Below are positions 48,402-64,000 of a stretch of DNA of 64,000 bases, one piece after another. A program made the translations under genes and the position numbers. Under the pieces are notes generated by a model that saw nothing but the letters and a program-made list of their open reading frames with translations, did no database searches and was not told the origin of the DNA. Numbering within the stretch: the stretch's first letter is position 1; the number at the start of each line of letters is the position of its first letter. Source of the stretch: Mya arenaria (Eukaryota > Mollusca > Bivalvia > Myida > Myidae); contig NC_069129.1 of assembly GCF_026914265.1 (NCBI RefSeq), positions 14,007,571-14,071,570 on the forward strand, in the 5' to 3' direction.

Positions 48402-48414
48402 CAACATGGCGGCG
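48402..48414 (+). promoter_or_regulatory. YY1-type motif in the SPG7 proximal promoter
   Basis: CAACATGGCGGCG matches the YY1 consensus, in the orientation often seen just downstream of transcription starts, about 85 bases upstream of the SPG7 ATG. It sits immediately after the end of the CGGCC element. Confidence 0.5.
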
Positions 48415-48494
48415 CCCATGGATGTCAGAATTTGACAGATTATTCTTTTACGATTTAGGAGTTTGAAAGTCAATGAAACAAAAACAGTCATAAA

Positions 48495-63819
<15,325 letters not shown>

Positions 63820-64000
63820 TAGGTGGACAGACTTTGTATATGAAAATATCAATTAAGTAATGTGGGGTAATAATTTAACTTTACAAAGAGACAATTAATT
63901 TGGATGTCTCGTATTTTGTAATATATGCCCGTATCATATTCTAGTAAAGGTTGTTAAGGAAACTTAAGTTATGGAACATGGAGCACTTTAAAAATGTGCT

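Larger units (their letters stand above)
45534..48494. other. Intergenic region SDR39U1 to SPG7
   Basis: No supported coding region. It includes the SDR39U1 3'UTR, a GA microsatellite (46085-46118) and an element with CGGCC-rich inverted ends (about 46885-48395) that stops about 100 bases before the SPG7 start codon. Confidence 0.6.

Overview
This is nuclear DNA of an animal: AT-rich, with short exons bounded by GT/AG splice sites, conserved metazoan genes and many small non-autonomous repeats. The repeat types (arrays of an AGGTCA-containing ~145-bp unit ending in GGGGGGCATAAT, and elements starting TTAGCTCGACTATT) and the protein divergence suggest a bivalve mollusc. That is an inference; there is no species marker in the window.

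Five protein-coding genes are supported. (1) ZNF507-like C2H2 zinc-finger gene, minus strand, one 4.8-kb coding exon (4275-9038). (2) DAD1, subunit of the ER oligosaccharyltransferase, plus strand, two coding exons plus a 3'UTR exon (13837-17385). (3) AMFR/gp78, the ER-membrane E3 ubiquitin ligase of ERAD, minus strand, 15 coding exons reconstructed in frame to 669 aa (28280-38592). (4) SDR39U1, an atypical short-chain dehydrogenase, plus strand, six coding exons, 304 aa (38786-45533). (5) SPG7/paraplegin, the mitochondrial inner-membrane m-AAA protease subunit, plus strand, 14 exons from its ATG at 48495; it leaves the window before the peptidase domain. AMFR and SDR39U1 are head to head with 193 bp between start codons and a perfect CRE in the middle.

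Region by region: 1-4.27 kb is gene-poor with small inverted-repeat elements. 4.3-9.1 kb is ZNF507. 9.1-13.8 kb holds a repeat element with a tandem core and the DAD1 upstream region. 13.8-17.4 kb is DAD1, whose intron 1 holds two copies of one MITE. 17.4-28.3 kb is a repeat-rich desert. 28.3-38.6 kb is AMFR, 38.8-45.5 kb SDR39U1, 45.5-48.5 kb a gap largely filled by an element with CGGCC-rich inverted ends, and 48.5-64 kb SPG7.

The most unusual signals are: (a) a ~24-copy tandem array of a 58-bp unit at the start of SPG7 intron 12, each unit copying the last 45 bp of exon 12 plus its splice donor; (b) four further partial duplications that copy exon sequence, mostly with a splice site, in AMFR (three) and SDR39U1 (one); (c) a dispersed tandem-repeat family carrying at least 12 perfect AGGTCAnnnTGACCT palindromes, the consensus estrogen-response element. 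No retrovirus, LTR element, Polinton, rRNA gene, intact tRNA gene or CRISPR array was recognised.
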